Position numbers and translations under genes: made by a program. 64,000 bases of DNA from Hyphomicrobium sp. GTDB lineage: Bacteria > Pseudomonadota > Alphaproteobacteria > Rhizobiales > Hyphomicrobiaceae. Below, piece after piece: positions 1-8,592 of the stretch (within the stretch, counting starts at the first letter, position 1; every line of letters begins with the position of its first letter). The stretch spans positions 24,318 through 88,317 of the forward strand of contig JANXVY010000027.1 in NCBI GenBank assembly GCA_025351425.1. Direction: 5' to 3'. The notes below the pieces were generated by a model. That model did no database searches and was not told the origin of the DNA. It saw only the letters and a program-made list of their open reading frames with translations.

Positions 1-47
1 CAAGCCTTGCTAAAGATGAGATCCCCACTCGGAGTACCCGCCCGCCC

Positions 48-905
48 ATGGCCCGCATTCTCGCACTTTCATCGCAGGTCGCCCGCGGCAACGTCGGATT
101 GTCGATCATCGCGCCCGCCCTGCAGGCCCTCGGCCACGAAGTGATCGCGCTACCGACGGTCATTCTCTCCAATCATCCAGGCCACGCCCATGTTGCCGGC
201 GCACGCGTCGATCCAGCCGTGCTGCACCAGATGTTGGACGCCCTTGACGCAAACGGCTGGCTGGCAGGCGTCGACGGAGTGCTGACGGGTTATCTGCCAA
301 GCGTGGCACACGTATCGTTCGCACTCGAATGCGTACGCCGGGTGAGAAAGTCACAAGGCCGGCACGCCGTGACCTTCCTGTGCGACCCCGTGCTCGGTGA
401 CGACCCCAAAGGGCTCTATATCGACGAGGCGGCAGCAAGCGCCATCCGCGATTACCTTGTCGGGCTCGCCGATATCGCGACGCCCAACCGGTTCGAGCTC
501 TCATACCTCAATTCGACGCACGGCCCCTTTGAGGTGCGCTCGCCCGCGGATGCCTTCAAAAGCAGCCTCGGTTGCCAGATGACGATCGCCACGTCGATTC
601 CCTCAGGTGTCCCCGGAGAAACAATGAATACAGCCTATTGTTACGGCCAAAAGAATCTGACCAGGGTGCCGCTTCGGCCCAACGCACCCCATGGCACCGG
701 CGATCTCTTTTCCGCGCTCGTATTGGCTTCCTGCCTCGACAGCAAAGATTGGTTCGGTGCCTTGGCTTTCGCCACCGCCGGAGTGGACATGGCCCTTGCA
801 GCCAGTGCCGGTCGCGACCAATTGCTCGTCAGCACACTGCCGGCCAAAATCAAGCCACCCGCCCGGTGGCCCGTAGAAGTTTTCGCAGGCGCCGCAACCC
901 CGTAG
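48..905 (+). CDS. pdxY: Pyridoxal kinase PdxY
   Basis: The 285-residue protein belongs to the ribokinase-like pyridoxal kinase family, which phosphorylates pyridoxal with ATP in vitamin B6 salvage in the cytosol. The N-terminal strand (ILALSSQVARGNVG), the VLTGYLPS segment near residue 80 and the C-terminal anion-hole motif HGTGD at 215-219, with Asp219 as the expected catalytic base, all fit, as does the length. The ATG at 48 is the only sensible start. The gene stands alone. Its TAG stop is formed by the first bases of an intergenic repeat. PdxY and PdxK are hard to tell apart by eye, so the symbol is slightly less certain than the family. Confidence 0.9.
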   Translation: MARILALSSQVARGNVGLSIIAPALQALGHEVIALPTVILSNHPGHAHVAGARVDPAVLHQMLDALDANGWLAGVDGVLTGYLPSVAHVSFALECVRRVRKSQGRHAVTFLCDPVLGDDPKGLYIDEAAASAIRDYLVGLADIATPNRFELSYLNSTHGPFEVRSPADAFKSSLGCQMTIATSIPSGVPGETMNTAYCYGQKNLTRVPLRPNAPHGTGDLFSALVLASCLDSKDWFGALAFATAGVDMALAASAGRDQLLVSTLPAKIKPPARWPVEVFAGAATP

Positions 906-1006
906 AGCGCGTTAGGATAAGTGTGAAGCGGTTTTCGCATAAAATCGCGCGACAAAACAAACAGCTAGAGCATCAGAGCGATTCGACGAAAAGCGAATAG
1001 GCTCTA
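903..1006. repeat. Intergenic palindromic repeat beginning TAGAGCGC (copy 1)
   Basis: This stretch opens with TAGAGCGC, contains the GCGGTTTTCGCA core and closes with GGCTCTA. It resembles the TAGAGC...GCTCTA intergenic mosaic repeats common in Hyphomicrobiales genomes. A related copy lies at 7605-7710. Its first three bases are the pdxY stop codon. Confidence 0.6.
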
Positions 1007-1056
1007 GTCATCAGGCCCAGGGTTGAAGCCCCTGCCCATCACAAGATAAGGACGAC

Positions 1057-1695
1057 ATGGCAAACTTTCCCGAAAACCTGACTGAACGTTTCCACCGCTT
1101 CCGGTTCCGCCACTTCGACCAGAACCGCGCACGATACGTGGAACTCGCGAGCTTTGGCCAAACCCCCGACACGATGATTGTCTCGTGCTGCGACAGCCGC
1201 TGCGATCCCGAAACGATTTTCAGCGCCATGCCGGGCGAGTTGTTCGTCGTGCGCAACGTGGCAAACCTCATCCCCCCATATGAGACCGGCGGCAAGTTCC
1301 ACGGTGTGTCGGCAGCCCTCGAATTCGCAGTGCTTAATCTGTGCGTGAAGAACATCGTGATCATGGGTCATTCCGGCTGCGGCGGCATCAAGGCCTCGCT
1401 CGAGCACACTGCGGCCCGCCAGACCGACGCGATGTTCATCACCCGTTGGATGTCGATGCTGGACGAATGCCGCACGAGCGTGCTGAGCGCCCATCAGGGC
1501 GCCTCGCGCCAAGACCTGCTGGACGCGTTGGAAAAGGCGGCCATCAAGGTCTCGCTGGCCAACCTGCGCTCGTTCCCCTTCATCCTCGACCTGGAGAACA
1601 AGAGCAAGATTTCGGTGTACGGAGCCTATTTCGACATCGCGACCGGAGACCTCTCGGTTCTGAACCAGTCGAACGGTGAGTTCCATATTTTATAG
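1057..1695 (+). CDS. can: Beta-class carbonic anhydrase
   Basis: This 212-residue enzyme interconverts CO2 and bicarbonate in the cytosol. The beta-class zinc site is intact: Cys44, the Asp46/Arg48 pair of the CxDSR motif, and His105 and Cys108 in HSGCGG. The length matches bacterial beta carbonic anhydrases. The ATG at 1057 leaves a normal N-terminus. The gene is monocistronic, faces aconitase convergently, and the two share a hairpin at about 1.72 kb. Bicarbonate supply for carboxylases and pH balance are the usual roles of the family. The class is clear; the symbol is by family only. Confidence 0.93.
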   Translation: MANFPENLTERFHRFRFRHFDQNRARYVELASFGQTPDTMIVSCCDSRCDPETIFSAMPGELFVVRNVANLIPPYETGGKFHGVSAALEFAVLNLCVKNIVIMGHSGCGGIKASLEHTAARQTDAMFITRWMSMLDECRTSVLSAHQGASRQDLLDALEKAAIKVSLANLRSFPFILDLENKSKISVYGAYFDIATGDLSVLNQSNGEFHIL

Positions 1696-1703
1696 TGCAA
1701 CGC

Positions 1704-1736
1704 AAAAGCCCTCGGGAGGCGATCCCGAGGGCTGTA
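1704..1736 (-). terminator. Intrinsic terminator between can and acnA
   Basis: An 11-bp perfect stem (AGCCCTCGGGA with TCCCGAGGGCT, 5-nt loop) is followed on the minus strand by TTTTGCG. It is placed to end the acnA transcript and could also slow read-through from can. Confidence 0.75.
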
Positions 1737-1758
1737 GGTGTTGCGTGAGATTCAACCC

Positions 1759-4488
1759 TCAGGCCGCGGCGGCGAGGTTGCGCAGCACGTAGTGCAGGAT
1801 GCCGCCGTTGCGGAAGTATTCGATCTCGTCTGCCGTATCGATCCGGCAGATGATGGGCACGTGACGCTGCGACCCGTCCTTCGAGACGATTTCGGCAACG
1901 AGCTTCTGCTTGGGATGCACCGTGGCAAGGCCGAGGATCGAGACGGTTTCCGAACCATCGAGCCCGAGTTTGCTCCAGCTGTTGCCCTCCTCGAACACGA
2001 ACGGCACGACGCCCATCCCGACGAGGTTCGAGCGGTGGATGCGCTCGAACGACTGCGCGATGACCGCCTTCACGCCGAGCAGGTTGGTGCCTTTTGCAGC
2101 CCAATCGCGCGACGACCCGTTGCCGTATTCGACGCCGGCAAACACGACGAGCGGCACGCCCTCTTGGGCATACTGCATGGCCGCGTCATAGATCGGCATG
2201 ATCTGGCCGCCGGGATGGTGGATGGTCAGGCCGCCTTCCTGAACTTGGCCGTCTGCCCCACGCACCATGTGGTTCTTGATGCGGATGTTGGCGAACGTGC
2301 CGCGCATCATGACTTCATGGTTGCCGCGCCGGGTGCCGTATTGGTTGAAGTCGGCCGGTGCCACCTTGTGGTCGATGAGATACTGGCCAGCCGGGCTGTC
2401 TTTCTTGATGGAACCGGCAGGCGAGATGTGGTCGGTCGTGATCTTGTCGCCAAACAGACCAAGGATGCGTGCGCCCTTGATGTCGTTGATCGCGGCAGGC
2501 TGCTTGACAAGCGTGGCGAAATACGGCGGGTTTTGAACGTACGTCGAGTGATTGTCCCAGCCGTAGGTGAGACCGGCACCGGTGTGAATGCCTTGCCAGT
2601 TCGCGTCGCCCTTGAACACGTCGGCATAGCGGGCCTTGAACATCTCGCGCGTGATATTCTCGACGATAAACGTCTGGATTTCCTTGGACGACGGCCAGAT
2701 ATCCTTGAGGAACACCGGCTTGCCGTCGTGGCCCAAACCGAGGGGCTCGGTGGTCAAATCCTTCTGCACGCTGCCAGCGAGCGCGTATGCGACGACGAGC
2801 GGCGGCGAGGCGAGATAGTTCGCCTGCACGTCGGGGCTGACGCGGCCTTCGAAGTTGCGATTGCCCGACAGCACGGCGGCCGCGACCAGCCCGTTGTCGT
2901 TAATGGCCTTCGAAATGTCGGCCTGCAGCGGTCCCGAGTTCCCGATGCACGTGGTGCAGCCGAACCCGACGAGATTGAATCCCAGCGCGTCGAGCGGGGT
3001 CTGCAAGCCGCTCTTTTCCAGATACGCCGCAACCACCTGCGATCCCGGCGCGAGCGAAGTCTTGACCCAAGGCTGAGCCTTCAGACCCTTGGCGACCGCA
3101 TTGCGAGCAAGCAGACCGGCAGCGATCAGCACGCTGGGGTTGGACGTATTGGTGCAGCTCGTGATGGCGGCAATCACGACGTCGCCATGGCCGAGATCGA
3201 ACGGCTTGTTAGGCACCGCGACGCGCTTTGCAAGCTCGCCGGGCTTTTTGTATTCGGTCTCAAGCGCCGAGGCAAAACCCGACTTGATGCCGGTGAGCGC
3301 GATGCGGCCTTCGGGACGCTTGGGGCCCGCCATCGACGGCACGACGGTCGCAAGATCGAGCTCCAGCGTATCGGTGAACACGGGGTCCGCGCTGCCAACC
3401 ACCCGCCACAGTCCCTGCGCCTTGGCGTAGGCTTCGACGAGTGCGATGCGTGATTCTTCCCGGCCCGAGATGGTGAGATAGGCGAGCGTTTCGCCGTCGA
3501 TCGGGAAGAAGCCGCACGTAGCGCCGTATTCGGGCGCCATGTTGGCGATCGTCGCGCGGTCAGCGAGCGTCATCGCGTCGAGACCGGGGCCGTAGAACTC
3601 GACGAACTTGTTGACGACGCCCTTGGCGCGCAGCATCTGCGTGACCGTGAGCACGAGGTCGGTTGCGGTCACGCCTTCGTTGACCTTGCCCGTCAGCTTG
3701 AAGCCGACGACCTGTGGAATGAGCATCGATTGGGCCTGCCCGAGCATGGCCGCTTCGGCTTCGATGCCGCCCACGCCCCAGCCAAGCACGGCCAGGCCGT
3801 TGACCATGGTGGTGTGGCTGTCGGTGCCAACCAGCGTATCGGGATAGGCGACGATTTCGCCGTTGGGCATGCGCGCCGACCAGACCGTCTGCGAGAGATA
3901 TTCGAGATTGACCTGATGACAGATGCCGGTGCCAGGTGGCACGACCCGGAAGTTTGCGAAAGCGCCCTGGCCCCACTTGAGGAAGTTGTAGCGCTCGCCG
4001 TTGCGCTCGTATTCGAGTGCGACGTTCTGCGAAAGCGACTTCGGTGTGCCGAACTCGTCCACGATGACCGAATGGTCGATAACGAGATCGACGGGCACCA
4101 GCGGATTGATCTTTTCCGGGTTGCCGCCGAGCTTGTTCATGCCATCTCGCATGGCAGCAAGATCGACGACCGCGGGAACGCCGGTGAAATCCTGCATCAG
4201 CACGCGCGCCGGACGGAAGCCGATTTCCTTATCGGCCTTGCCTTTGTTGTCGAGCCACTGCGCCATGCCCTCGATGTCGGCCTTGGTAACCGTGCGGCCG
4301 TCTTCATGGCGCAGCAGGTTTTCGAGCAGCACCTTCATCGAGTACGGCAGCTTGGAAATGCCGGCAAGACCGTTTTTCTCAGCGTCCGGCAATGAATAAT
4401 AGACATACGTCTTGCCGCCCGCGATTAACGTGCGCTTGCAGTTGAAGCTGTCGAGCGAGGGCGGCGTGTTCGAGATCGTTTCCGTCAT
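1759..4488 (-). CDS. acnA: Aconitate hydratase AcnA
   Basis: The 909-residue enzyme isomerises citrate to isocitrate in the TCA cycle through a [4Fe-4S] cluster. The three cluster cysteines are Cys445 (SCTNTSNPS) and Cys511/Cys514 (GCTTCIGNSG), in the spacing of AcnA/IRP1-type aconitases, and the length matches AcnA rather than AcnB. The open frame extends 76 codons upstream, but the ATG at 4488 is preceded by GGAG and begins the normal MTETISNTPPSLDSF N-terminus, so I start there. It is transcribed away from the ccm operon and ends at a strong terminator. Confidence 0.97.
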   Translation of the reverse strand: MTETISNTPPSLDSFNCKRTLIAGGKTYVYYSLPDAEKNGLAGISKLPYSMKVLLENLLRHEDGRTVTKADIEGMAQWLDNKGKADKEIGFRPARVLMQDFTGVPAVVDLAAMRDGMNKLGGNPEKINPLVPVDLVIDHSVIVDEFGTPKSLSQNVALEYERNGERYNFLKWGQGAFANFRVVPPGTGICHQVNLEYLSQTVWSARMPNGEIVAYPDTLVGTDSHTTMVNGLAVLGWGVGGIEAEAAMLGQAQSMLIPQVVGFKLTGKVNEGVTATDLVLTVTQMLRAKGVVNKFVEFYGPGLDAMTLADRATIANMAPEYGATCGFFPIDGETLAYLTISGREESRIALVEAYAKAQGLWRVVGSADPVFTDTLELDLATVVPSMAGPKRPEGRIALTGIKSGFASALETEYKKPGELAKRVAVPNKPFDLGHGDVVIAAITSCTNTSNPSVLIAAGLLARNAVAKGLKAQPWVKTSLAPGSQVVAAYLEKSGLQTPLDALGFNLVGFGCTTCIGNSGPLQADISKAINDNGLVAAAVLSGNRNFEGRVSPDVQANYLASPPLVVAYALAGSVQKDLTTEPLGLGHDGKPVFLKDIWPSSKEIQTFIVENITREMFKARYADVFKGDANWQGIHTGAGLTYGWDNHSTYVQNPPYFATLVKQPAAINDIKGARILGLFGDKITTDHISPAGSIKKDSPAGQYLIDHKVAPADFNQYGTRRGNHEVMMRGTFANIRIKNHMVRGADGQVQEGGLTIHHPGGQIMPIYDAAMQYAQEGVPLVVFAGVEYGNGSSRDWAAKGTNLLGVKAVIAQSFERIHRSNLVGMGVVPFVFEEGNSWSKLGLDGSETVSILGLATVHPKQKLVAEIVSKDGSQRHVPIICRIDTADEIEYFRNGGILHYVLRNLAAAA

Positions 4489-4719
4489 GGCAAATCTCCG
4501 GGGGTGAACTGCTGGCAGACTGAGCCGGGGCGCGGCGCGAAATCGCACACTGCAACGACCCGCCCAGCCGCGCCGCCGGAGTGCCGGCGGAGGATTGACG
4601 ACCAACCCTGTTTTTCGCGCGTGTGGTGATGTAGAAGGCCCAATCAATAGACCGCCCGTCCTGCGAATTCTACCGCGACTTGCGTTGAACCCGTAAGTTC
4701 GCATGAGGAGCCCCACCGT

Positions 4720-5337
4720 TTGAATCTGGTCGCAGAAAATCTAACCCTGGAACGCGGCGCGCGCGCTGTCATATCGGGGTTGTCGTTTGCGGTGGCAGCC
4801 GGCGAAGCCCTGGTATTGACCGGCGCCAACGGGACCGGAAAGACGACGCTGCTGCGCGCGCTTGCAGGCCTGATCAAGCCCGCGTCCGGAACGCTCCGGC
4901 TGGACGGATCAGACGGCGAAAAAACGGTCGCGGAACAAAGTCACTTCATCGGCCATCAAAACGCAGTCAAGACATCCCTGACGGCCTCCGAAAACCTGAG
5001 CTTTTGGGCAAGCTACCTGGGTGACGGCTCTCACGCCCGGATCGGCGACGCCCTTTCCCGCCTCAATCTCGCGTCGCTCGAAGCCATCCCGGCTGGCTAC
5101 ATGTCGGCGGGCCAGAAACGCCGCCTGGGGCTCGCTCGCCTCCTCGTCGCCCAGCGCCCGGTCTGGTTGCTGGATGAGCCAACCGTGTCGCTGGACGCAG
5201 CCTCGACCGCGATCCTCGGCCAGATCGTCAACGAACACGTGGCACAAGGCGGCATAGCGATCGCGGCGACCCATTTGCCGCTTGGACTGACATCCGCCCG
5301 TGAATTGGCGCTGCGACCGGCGGGAAAAGCCCCATGA
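4720..5337 (+). CDS. ccmA: Heme exporter ATP-binding protein CcmA
   Basis: This 205-residue ABC ATPase powers the CcmABCD complex that delivers heme to CcmE during cytochrome c maturation. Walker A (GANGTGKT, residues 35-42), the signature MSAGQKRR at 128-135 and Walker B with Asp152-Glu153 (WLLDEP) are all present. The start is TTG, with GAGGAG about 9 nt upstream. No better in-frame ATG exists. The stop overlaps the ccmB start in an ATGA junction. It is the first gene of the ccmABCDG operon, divergent from acnA. Confidence 0.93.
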   Translation: MNLVAENLTLERGARAVISGLSFAVAAGEALVLTGANGTGKTTLLRALAGLIKPASGTLRLDGSDGEKTVAEQSHFIGHQNAVKTSLTASENLSFWASYLGDGSHARIGDALSRLNLASLEAIPAGYMSAGQKRRLGLARLLVAQRPVWLLDEPTVSLDAASTAILGQIVNEHVAQGGIAIAATHLPLGLTSARELALRPAGKAP

Positions 5338-6005
5338 CCCAAACGCTCCTGGCCCTCGTCGGCCGCGACTTGCGGCTGGCCGTGCGCGAAGGCGGCGCGA
5401 TCGGCACCGCGCTCGGATTTTATTTGATCGTCGTCACCATGCTGCCGCTTGGCCTGGGTCCCGACCTGAAACTGCTTTCGAAAATCGCGCCCGGCATGCT
5501 TTGGATCGCCTTGCTGCTGGCGGCCCTGCTGTCGCTCAACCGCATGTTTGAGGCCGACGACGAGGACGGGTCTCTCGACGTGTTGGCGACGGGCCCCGCG
5601 CCGCTGGAAGCCGTGACCGCAGCCAAGGCGCTCGCCCATTGGATCTCGACCGGCATTCCGTTGACGCTGTTGGCCCCGCTGTTGGGGCTGCTGCTCAATC
5701 TCGACCTCGAAGCCTACGGCCCGCTGATGGCGACCATGCTGGCGGGCACGCCCGCGATCAGTTTCTTAGGCTCGGTCGGCGCAGCACTCACGTTGAAAGC
5801 CCGCCGCGGCGGTCTGCTGGTCGCCCTGCTCGTGTTGCCGCTCTATATTCCGACCTTGATTTTCGGCATTTCGGCGGTGAGCGCGGTGGTGCTCGATACC
5901 GGCGGCTTCAAGCCCGCATTCCTGATCCTGAGCGCGATCTCGCTCGGCTCCCTTGTGATCGGCCCCTTGGCCGCAGCCGCGGCAATTAGACTTCAACTGC
6001 AATAG
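5334..6005 (+). CDS. ccmB: Heme exporter permease CcmB
   Basis: The 223-residue integral membrane protein has about six hydrophobic segments and the CcmB-type N-terminus (RDLRLAVREGGAIGTALGFYLI) with the loop DDEDGSLDVLATGPAPLE. It forms the membrane part of the ABC-type complex with CcmA and works with CcmC and CcmD in loading heme on CcmE at the periplasmic face. It overlaps ccmA by four bases, which implies coupled translation, and is followed after a 54-bp gap by ccmC. Confidence 0.94.
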   Translation: MTQTLLALVGRDLRLAVREGGAIGTALGFYLIVVTMLPLGLGPDLKLLSKIAPGMLWIALLLAALLSLNRMFEADDEDGSLDVLATGPAPLEAVTAAKALAHWISTGIPLTLLAPLLGLLLNLDLEAYGPLMATMLAGTPAISFLGSVGAALTLKARRGGLLVALLVLPLYIPTLIFGISAVSAVVLDTGGFKPAFLILSAISLGSLVIGPLAAAAAIRLQLQ

Positions 6006-6059
6006 TAAGCCCGGTGCGCCGTTCTAGACCTGGAAGCTCTCAGCCGGTATCTTGACCCT

Positions 6060-6812
6060 ATGCAAACTCAATCCATCACCCAGAAACTCGCCAACCCGAC
6101 CCGGTTCATGTATCTGTCAGGCAAAATCCTCCCCTGGCTGGCAGGGGCTGCGCTGCTGTGTATCGCCTATGGCGTGTTGCTCGGCTTCCAGACCCCGCCC
6201 GACTATCAGCAGGGCGAGACGGTCAAGATCATGTTCATCCATGTCCCGGCCGCCTGGCTCGCGATGATGGGCTATGGCCTCGTCGCAGTGTCGAGCTTCG
6301 GCCTTCTGGTGTTTCGCCACCCGCTCGCCGATGTATCCGCCAAATCGGCAGCCCCGATCGGCGCCGCGTTCACGCTGCTGGCCCTCGTCACTGGCTCGCT
6401 GTGGGGCAAACCGACCTGGGGCACCTATTGGCAGTGGGACGCCCGCATGACGTCGGTGCTGATCCTGTTTTTCCTCTATCTGGGGCTGATGGCGCTACGC
6501 TCCTCGCTCGAAGACGAGGCGCTGGCCGGCAAGTTGAGCGCTGTGCTCGCGCTGGTCGGCGTCATCATCCTGCCAGTGATCAAATTTTCGGTCGACTGGT
6601 GGAACACGCTGCACCAGCCAGCCGGCGTTATGAAGGGCGCGCTGGATCCCGTGTTTCTGCAGCCGCTATTGATCTCGGCCATCGGCTTTTCGCTGGCGTT
6701 TTTTGCGCTTCATATGCAGGCGATGCGCAACGAAATCCTACGCCGCCGCGTCAAGGCGCGGCAGGTGATGGAAGTCGATCGCGCCTCTCATGAACAGGGA
6801 GCTCAAGCATGA
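6060..6812 (+). CDS. ccmC: Heme-handling membrane protein CcmC
   Basis: This 250-residue protein binds heme in the membrane and presents it to CcmE. The tryptophan-rich WWD signature WGKPTWGTYWQWD spans residues 115-127 and is flanked by six hydrophobic helices and family histidines (FIHVPAAWLA; WWNTLHQP). The ATG at 6060 follows a 54-bp gap after ccmB. The stop overlaps the ccmD start by four bases. The length is typical. Confidence 0.95.
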   Translation: MQTQSITQKLANPTRFMYLSGKILPWLAGAALLCIAYGVLLGFQTPPDYQQGETVKIMFIHVPAAWLAMMGYGLVAVSSFGLLVFRHPLADVSAKSAAPIGAAFTLLALVTGSLWGKPTWGTYWQWDARMTSVLILFFLYLGLMALRSSLEDEALAGKLSAVLALVGVIILPVIKFSVDWWNTLHQPAGVMKGALDPVFLQPLLISAIGFSLAFFALHMQAMRNEILRRRVKARQVMEVDRASHEQGAQA

Positions 6813-7030
6813 TCCCCGACCTTGGCCCTCATTCAGCCTTCATTTGGACGAGCTACGCGCTGACGTTCGGCGTGCTGATCGCGCTGACGGCTTGGCTGTT
6901 AGCAGACTACCGGCACCAGACCAGCTTGCTCGCCGAACTCGAAGCGCGCCGGAAAGCCAACAGCCCCAAAGTCGACAACACCAAAGTCAACAACCCCAAA
7001 GCCAACAACCCCAAAGCCAACAACCCATGA
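6809..7030 (+). CDS. ccmD: Heme exporter protein CcmD with repeat tail
   Basis: This 73-residue single-span protein stabilises the CcmABC-CcmE complex. The CcmD core is present: an N-terminal region (GPHSAFIWTSYALT), one membrane helix at roughly residues 14-32, and the basic cytoplasmic DYRHQTSLLAELEAR segment. After about residue 50 the protein becomes a low-complexity asparagine, lysine and proline tail made by four 15-bp tandem repeats, which ordinary CcmD proteins lack. It overlaps ccmC upstream (ATGA) and ccmG downstream (ATGA). Confidence 0.88.
   Translation: MIPDLGPHSAFIWTSYALTFGVLIALTAWLLADYRHQTSLLAELEARRKANSPKVDNTKVNNPKANNPKANNP
6968..7026 (+). repeat. 15-bp tandem repeat, four copies, in ccmD
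   Basis: Four head-to-tail copies of a 15-bp unit close to AAAGCCAACAACCCC encode K-(V/A)-(D/N)-N-(T/P) pentapeptides at the CcmD C-terminus. The last copy runs into the ccmG start codon. The unit keeps frame, so gain or loss of copies would only lengthen or shorten the tail. Confidence 0.9.
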
Positions 7031-7608
7031 GCACCGACCCTCAATCGTCCCCCCGCCGCATCGGCTGGGTCGCGCTGCCGGTGGTGCTGTTTGGAACCGT
7101 CGCGCTGCTGTTTGCGGTCGCCCTTCAGCCGGGCCGGGACCCGACGCGCCTGCCGTCGATGTTCTTGGGCAAACCCGCGCCCGCTTATGCGTTCGCACCC
7201 ATCGAGGGGCTGCCGGCGGGCCAAACCATCAATGGTTTTGACCAGGCGGCATTTTCGGGCGGCAATGTCACCATATTGAATTTCTGGGCGTCGTGGTGCG
7301 CGCCCTGCGTCGACGAACACCCCCAGCTGGTCACGCTGAAAGGAACTCCTGGCGTTACGCTCGCCGGAGTGAATGTCAAAGACGATCCGGCAAACGCCCG
7401 CCAATTCCTGAACCGCTACGGCAACCCGTTTGCCGAACTCGGCGCTGACCGCAACGGCCGCGGCTCCATCGAATGGGGCGTTTATGGCACCCCCGAAACC
7501 TTCATCCTCGATGGCAAGGGCAAAATTGCCTACAAGCACGTCGGGCCGATCACCCCCAGCGATCTCGCCACCCGGATCCTCCCCGCCATCGAAGCCGCAA
7601 AGCACTAG
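7027..7608 (+). CDS. ccmG: Thiol:disulfide interchange protein CcmG (DsbE)
   Basis: This 193-residue membrane-anchored thioredoxin reduces apocytochrome c haem-binding cysteines in the periplasm. One N-terminal membrane helix (about residues 14-34) precedes a thioredoxin fold with active site WCAPC (Cys91, Cys94) and a later YGTPETF cis-proline segment. The frame is open further upstream, but the ATG at 7027 overlaps the ccmD stop and gives the expected length. It ends the ccm cluster. ccmE, ccmF, ccmH and ccmI are not in the window. Its TAG stop is part of a downstream repeat. Confidence 0.94.
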   Translation: MSTDPQSSPRRIGWVALPVVLFGTVALLFAVALQPGRDPTRLPSMFLGKPAPAYAFAPIEGLPAGQTINGFDQAAFSGGNVTILNFWASWCAPCVDEHPQLVTLKGTPGVTLAGVNVKDDPANARQFLNRYGNPFAELGADRNGRGSIEWGVYGTPETFILDGKGKIAYKHVGPITPSDLATRILPAIEAAKH

Positions 7609-7710
7609 AGCGCTTTCCGATCCTACGGAATCGGATGCGCACTCTAGGTTTTTGATTTGGTCGCATTTTCTGCGACGAACCGGTATCCACTTCGTCGGAA
7701 AATGCTCTAG
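7605..7710. repeat. Intergenic palindromic repeat beginning TAGAGCGC (copy 2)
   Basis: Runs from CTAGAGCGC to ATGCTCTAG, with an internal CCGATCC/GGAATCGG hairpin and a TCGCATTTTCTGCGA hairpin. It has the same outline as the copy at 903-1006 and again provides the upstream gene's TAG stop codon. Confidence 0.65.
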
Positions 7711-7750
7711 CAATCGCCTCACCCGATTGTGTGTGGTAACACCTGCCGCG

Positions 7751-8578
7751 ATGATCGATAGTTCGCCCATGGTGGATCAACTTAAATCGGCAGCCGCGCG
7801 CAGTTGGCGGCATGGGAAACTTTTGCTTTGTGCGCTGGCCGTTGCCTCCAGTGCGTTTACCGCCCATGCCGAACAGCCGATGGCCGCCGCAGACGAGCCC
7901 AGCACTGGCGTATCCAAGATCGTCGGCGTGGTTGAGCTGTTCACGAGCCAGGGCTGCTCGTCGTGCCCGCCCGCCGATGCGCTATTGAAGACCTATGCCG
8001 CCCGCAGCGACGTGCTCGCGCTGTCGCTGCCCGTCGATTATTGGGACTATCTCGGCTGGAAAGACACCCTGGGCAGCGCCAAATATACCGAACGCCAGCG
8101 CAACTACGCCAAATCACGCGGCGACGGTCAGGTTTATACGCCCCAAGCCGTCGTCAACGGCCTGCTGCACGTCAACGGCGCCTCTGCTAAAGACATCGAC
8201 GCGGCGTTGACAGAGAGCGAAGCCAAGCTTGCAGCCGAGCGGGTGCCGCTGCGGTTTTCCATGAACCGGGGCAGCATCATGATCGAGATGGGTGCTGCAA
8301 ATCCGGCGGTGCCTGTAAAGGAGTCGACCATCTGGCTCGCGGTCATCCAAAAGACCGCCGACGTTGCAATCGAGCATGGCGAAAACCGCGGCAAAACCCT
8401 GACGTACACCAACGTCGTGCGTGAGCTGACCCCCGTCGGCACCTGGACCGGTCAACCGGTGCGCATCCAGCTCGCCCGCTCGGCGGTGATGCGGCCAGGC
8501 CTGGAAAGCGTCGCCGTGCTGATTCAACAAGGCAAGGCCGGCCCCATCATCGGCGCTGCTTTGACCGGGCTGTGGTAG
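7751..8578 (+). CDS. DUF1223 family secreted thioredoxin-like protein
   Basis: The protein is 275 residues from the ATG at 7751; an alternative ATG at 7769 removes six residues. An N-terminal signal peptide (basic start, then LLLCALAVASSAFTAHA) is followed by the DUF1223 domain with VELFTSQGCSSCPPAD, a CxxC pair at Cys69 and Cys72. The motif DYWDYLGWKD, also typical of the family, follows. DUF1223 proteins are predicted to have a thioredoxin-like fold, but no reaction is established. It lies downstream of ccmG with a repeat between, so a shared redox role is only suggestive. The TGG-TAG end is 14 bp from the convergent nucleotidyltransferase gene. Confidence 0.85.
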   Translation: MIDSSPMVDQLKSAAARSWRHGKLLLCALAVASSAFTAHAEQPMAAADEPSTGVSKIVGVVELFTSQGCSSCPPADALLKTYAARSDVLALSLPVDYWDYLGWKDTLGSAKYTERQRNYAKSRGDGQVYTPQAVVNGLLHVNGASAKDIDAALTESEAKLAAERVPLRFSMNRGSIMIEMGAANPAVPVKESTIWLAVIQKTADVAIEHGENRGKTLTYTNVVRELTPVGTWTGQPVRIQLARSAVMRPGLESVAVLIQQGKAGPIIGAALTGLW

Positions 8579-8592
8579 CACCGCCGCAGACT

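Noticed and set aside
2904..2918. tmRNA tag-like bases in a plus-strand reading
   Set aside because: It is inside acnA and matches by chance.
1738..3453. 571-codon plus-strand open frame
   Set aside because: It is antisense to acnA, which has full family motifs. Long antisense frames are expected in GC-rich genes.
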